Below, in pieces: positions 7,355-7,356 of a DNA stretch of 7,356 nucleotides. The first letter of the stretch is position 1, and each line of letters starts with the position of its first letter. The DNA comes from CAZBZG01 sp964496245. GTDB lineage: Bacteria > Planctomycetota > SZUA-567. Location of the stretch: contig CAZBZG010000238.1 of assembly GCA_964496245.1 (NCBI GenBank), positions 1-7,356 on the forward strand. The letters are read 5' to 3'. The notes beneath the pieces are model-generated. The model had not been told where the DNA came from, ran no database searches, and saw only the letters and a list, made by a program, of their open reading frames with translations. A program made the position numbers and the translations under genes.

Positions 7355-7356
7355 GG

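Overview
The window is GC-rich bacterial DNA. It carries five protein-coding genes, all on the minus strand, packed head to tail with gaps of 23 to about 93 bases. The first and last genes run off the window edges. A 10-base run of N at 3809-3818 shows this is a draft scaffold, probably from a metagenome or draft genome. I see no tRNA, rRNA, CRISPR array, insertion sequence or integrase. The phylum cannot be fixed from the sequence. An FHA-GAF signalling protein beside sugar-catabolism genes would suit a planctomycete, verrucomicrobial or similar GC-rich lineage, but that is a weak inference.

In the direction of transcription (high to low coordinates) the layout is as follows. (1) 7354-6632 is the C-terminal part of an L-fucose isomerase-like sugar isomerase. 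(2) Next is a short intergenic stretch with a strong GC hairpin (6572-6595) and a small dyad (6541-6554). (3) 6538-4664 is a divergent protein resembling the front half of a family 20 glycoside hydrolase, without the usual catalytic Asp-Glu pair. (4) 4628-2383 is a cation-chloride cotransporter (SLC12/CCC type), interrupted by the assembly gap. It keeps residues matching the Na+ site and most of the K+ site of animal NKCC proteins. (5) 2339-825 is a membrane-anchored protein with an HELTH zinc-metallopeptidase signature. (6) 801 to the window edge is the N-terminal part of an FHA-coiled coil-GAF signalling protein.

The last three genes (transporter, metallopeptidase, FHA-GAF) are separated by 43 and 23 bases, and each has a recognisable Shine-Dalgarno sequence, so they look like one transcription unit. 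The isomerase and GH20-like genes suggest a carbohydrate (possibly fucose or amino sugar) catabolism block just upstream, possibly insulated from the rest by the hairpin. The most notable points are the NKCC-like ion-site residues in a bacterial transporter, the GH20-like protein missing its active site, and the poly-G-flanked gap that artificially splits the transporter into two frames.
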